Position numbers and translations under genes: made by a program. A DNA stretch of 6,421 nt from CADAWZ01 sp045114665 (GTDB lineage: Bacteria > Vulcanimicrobiota > CADAWZ01): contig JBGUKW010000138.1 in assembly GCA_045114665.1 (NCBI GenBank), positions 1-6,421 of the forward strand, read 5' to 3'. The notes beneath the pieces are model-generated. The model did not search any database and had not been told where the DNA came from. It saw only the letters and a list, made by a program, of their open reading frames with translations. Shown piece by piece: positions 5,843 through 6,421 of this stretch (positions are counted from its first letter, which is position 1; every line of letters begins with the position of its first letter).

Positions 5843-5925
5843 TTGAATACTTTATCATCAATATTATTTTTTAAAAGAATATTCTCAGATTCTTCTAAAA
5901 TTTTCAATAAATCTGTTTTATTCAA
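5800..5925 (-). pseudogene. 41-codon fragment: duplicated 5' end of the GTPase gene fused out of frame to the Sel1 gene
   Basis: Directly after the TAA of the upstream fragment, a TTG (5923-5925) with a weak AAGGA nine bases or so upstream opens a frame reading LNKTDLLKILEESE, then NILLKNNIDD. These first 25 codons nearly copy codons 1-25 of the 89-residue GTPase fragment. From codon 26 the frame runs into the Sel1 gene in the wrong phase and stops at 5800. The Sel1 frame begins at 5842, overlapping by 43 bases. I read this as the 5' end of a second GTPase-type gene joined by an out-of-frame deletion to the downstream Sel1/CFI-box part. TTG initiation is possible but the product would be meaningless. 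Confidence 0.6.
5850..5913. repeat. Direct repeat, copy 1 (64 bp)
   Basis: This copy matches 6120-6183 at 61 of 64 positions with no gaps. It covers codons 5 to 25 or so of the TTG-started fragment on the minus strand. Similarity ends abruptly at 5850, where the Sel1 gene begins, which marks the deletion junction. Confidence 0.95.
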
Positions 5926-6195
5926 TTATTTTTCATCCTTATCTATTTTATCAAATTTATAAGTCAATTCTTCATCATTTTCTTCTGTAATAGTAGTTTC
6001 AGGAGTAATATATTTCTGAAATATTTTTTCATCTCCTAATAATGAATTTAACAATGCTGATTTTTCCTTACTTAATCTACCTGCAAAAAACATCTTTGTA
6101 GCAAAATTGTTAATTTCTTCTTTATTATCAATATTATTTTTTAAAAGAATACTTTCAGATTCTTCTAAAATTTTCAATAAATCTTTTTTAATCAT
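5926..6195 (-). pseudogene. N-terminal fragment of a dynamin-like GTPase with degenerate P-loop
   Basis: The 89 residues start MIKKDLLKILEESE, a helix, then reach MFFAGRLSKEKSALLNSLLG (35-54) and YITPETTITEE (62-72). This looks like the opening of bacterial dynamin-type GTPases, with a G1/P-loop of the GRFSxGKSALLN kind followed by a conserved Thr in TPET (G2). Here the P-loop glycine before the lysine is Glu44 (GxxxxEKS in place of GxxxxGKS; codon GAA at 6064-6066, one base from GGA), so nucleotide binding should be lost. The rest of the G domain (DxxG, N/TKxD) and the assembly domain are absent; the frame ends in an acidic tail KIDKDEK. GAAAGGAA (6201-6208) lies about 6 bases before the ATG, a good Shine-Dalgarno. 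The stop abuts the next fragment's TTG. It may still be translated as a small acidic protein, but not as a GTPase. The family call comes from motif recognition only. Confidence 0.65.
6120..6183. repeat. Direct repeat, copy 2 (64 bp)
   Basis: This is the partner of 5850-5913, with three mismatches and a 270-bp offset. It encodes codons 5 to 25 or so of the GTPase fragment. Sequence beyond either edge is weakly or not similar, apart from the equivalent start-codon region on the right. Confidence 0.95.
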
Positions 6196-6210
6196 TTATT
6201 TTCCTTTCTA

Positions 6211-6240
6211 AGTATATTATTTAATTACTATATTTTTCAA
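6211..6240 (-). promoter_or_regulatory. Weakly supported promoter before the GTPase fragment
   Basis: TTGAAA (6235-6240) and TATACT (6211-6216) are 18 bases apart on the minus strand, each one base from consensus. However, transcription would start near 6204, inside the Shine-Dalgarno, which argues against this exact placement. In such AT-rich sequence it may be chance. Confidence 0.25.
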
Positions 6241-6320
6241 TGGTAAACAAACTCCTTTTAAAAAATGAATCATCTATATTAGCAAATGACATAGACAGAA
6301 TCTGTCATTCCGCAAAATAT

Positions 6321-6421
6321 TTATTGAGCTTGGAGACATTGAGCAAGTGATTTTCTCAACTTTTCACACATAGGTCTAAAAGAAAAATAAGTAATTCCGC
6401 CAGAGAGAAAAGCTCCTGCAA
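6321..6421 (-). CDS. C-terminal end of an unrecognised hydrophobic protein, 5' end outside the window
   Basis: One minus-strand frame is open from the window edge (codons from 6419) to TAA at 6321-6323, 32 codons. It reads AGAFLSGGITYFSF, then RPMCEKLRKSL and ends in Gln-rich residues. A small-residue, glycine-rich hydrophobic helix followed by a basic amphipathic end resembles the close of membrane-associated helical domains such as those accompanying dynamin-like GTPases, but 32 residues are too few to name a family. The other two frames on this strand stop early or lack such a pattern. About 125 bases separate its stop from the next gene's start, with no terminator that I can see. Confidence 0.4.
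   Translation of the reverse strand, partial: AGAFLSGGITYFSFRPMCEKLRKSLAQCLQAQ

Noticed and set aside
5838..5856. Programmed -1 frameshift joining the TTG fragment to the Sel1 gene
   Set aside because: The overlap has no X-XXY-YYZ slippery heptamer where the frames meet and no evident downstream pseudoknot; an out-of-frame deletion is simpler.
6221..6292. 23-codon minus-strand frame starting MSFANIDDSFFKRSLF
   Set aside because: The composition looks coding-like and it could be another gene remnant, but there is no Shine-Dalgarno and it is too short to support.
6294..6306. 13-base palindrome GACAGAATCTGTC
   Set aside because: Arms of six with a one-base centre, no U-tract and no promoter boxes around it; not enough to call an operator or terminator.
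1..6421. CRISPR array, rRNA, or complete insertion sequence
   Set aside because: No regularly spaced repeats, no rRNA-like sequence and no transposase frame beyond the Rpn-type tail.

Overview
This is an AT-rich window with short intergenic gaps, consensus-like Shine-Dalgarno sites and U-tract hairpin terminators. TGA is used as a stop codon. The gene families (Rpn-type nuclease tail, [4Fe-4S]-carrying aldo/keto reductase, Sel1/CFI-box protein, dynamin-like GTPase piece) point to a low-GC, probably anaerobic bacterium of the Fusobacteria, Firmicutes or Spirochaete kind. The sequence alone does not fix the genus. All genes except the left-most lie on the minus strand, so transcription runs right to left.

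Right end (6421 to 4856): the last codons of an unrecognised hydrophobic protein are followed by an 89-residue fragment of a dynamin-like GTPase with a damaged P-loop. Next come a 41-codon fragment starting TTG that repeats the first 25 codons of the GTPase fragment, and then a 328-residue Sel1-repeat protein with a 15-serine linker and a CFI-box C-terminal domain. A 64-bp direct repeat (61/64 identical), 270 bp apart, joins the two 5' ends. I read this as a tandem pair of paralogous GTPase/Sel1/CFI-box genes that lost internal segments.

Centre (4718 to 2222): this is a self-contained two-gene transcription unit. It has a near-consensus promoter with an extended -10, an SMC/RecF-like ABC ATPase (494 aa), an intergenic hairpin, a small TOPRIM-like protein (257 aa) and a strong bidirectional terminator. 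Separate ATPase and TOPRIM partners are the layout of several anti-phage modules, such as PARIS AriA/AriB and relatives of OLD and Gabija. I cannot match this pair to a named system, so it is the best candidate here for an undescribed defence module.

Left-centre (2220 to 1890): a non-coding, strongly palindromic element of about 300 bp looks like a MITE or the shell of an insertion sequence. It abuts the defence terminator and reaches the presumed promoter of the next gene.

Left (1874 to 1): an intact aldo/keto reductase with two C-terminal [4Fe-4S] motifs is followed by the remains of a second reductase of that class, almost entirely deleted. Then come a bidirectional terminator and the N-terminal stump of a type I restriction HsdR subunit that keeps its promoter and Shine-Dalgarno. 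The stump runs antisense into the 3' end of an Rpn-type nuclease gene that enters from the left edge. The window is therefore an accessory region in which one compact, apparently intact ATPase-TOPRIM operon sits among several genes broken by deletion.
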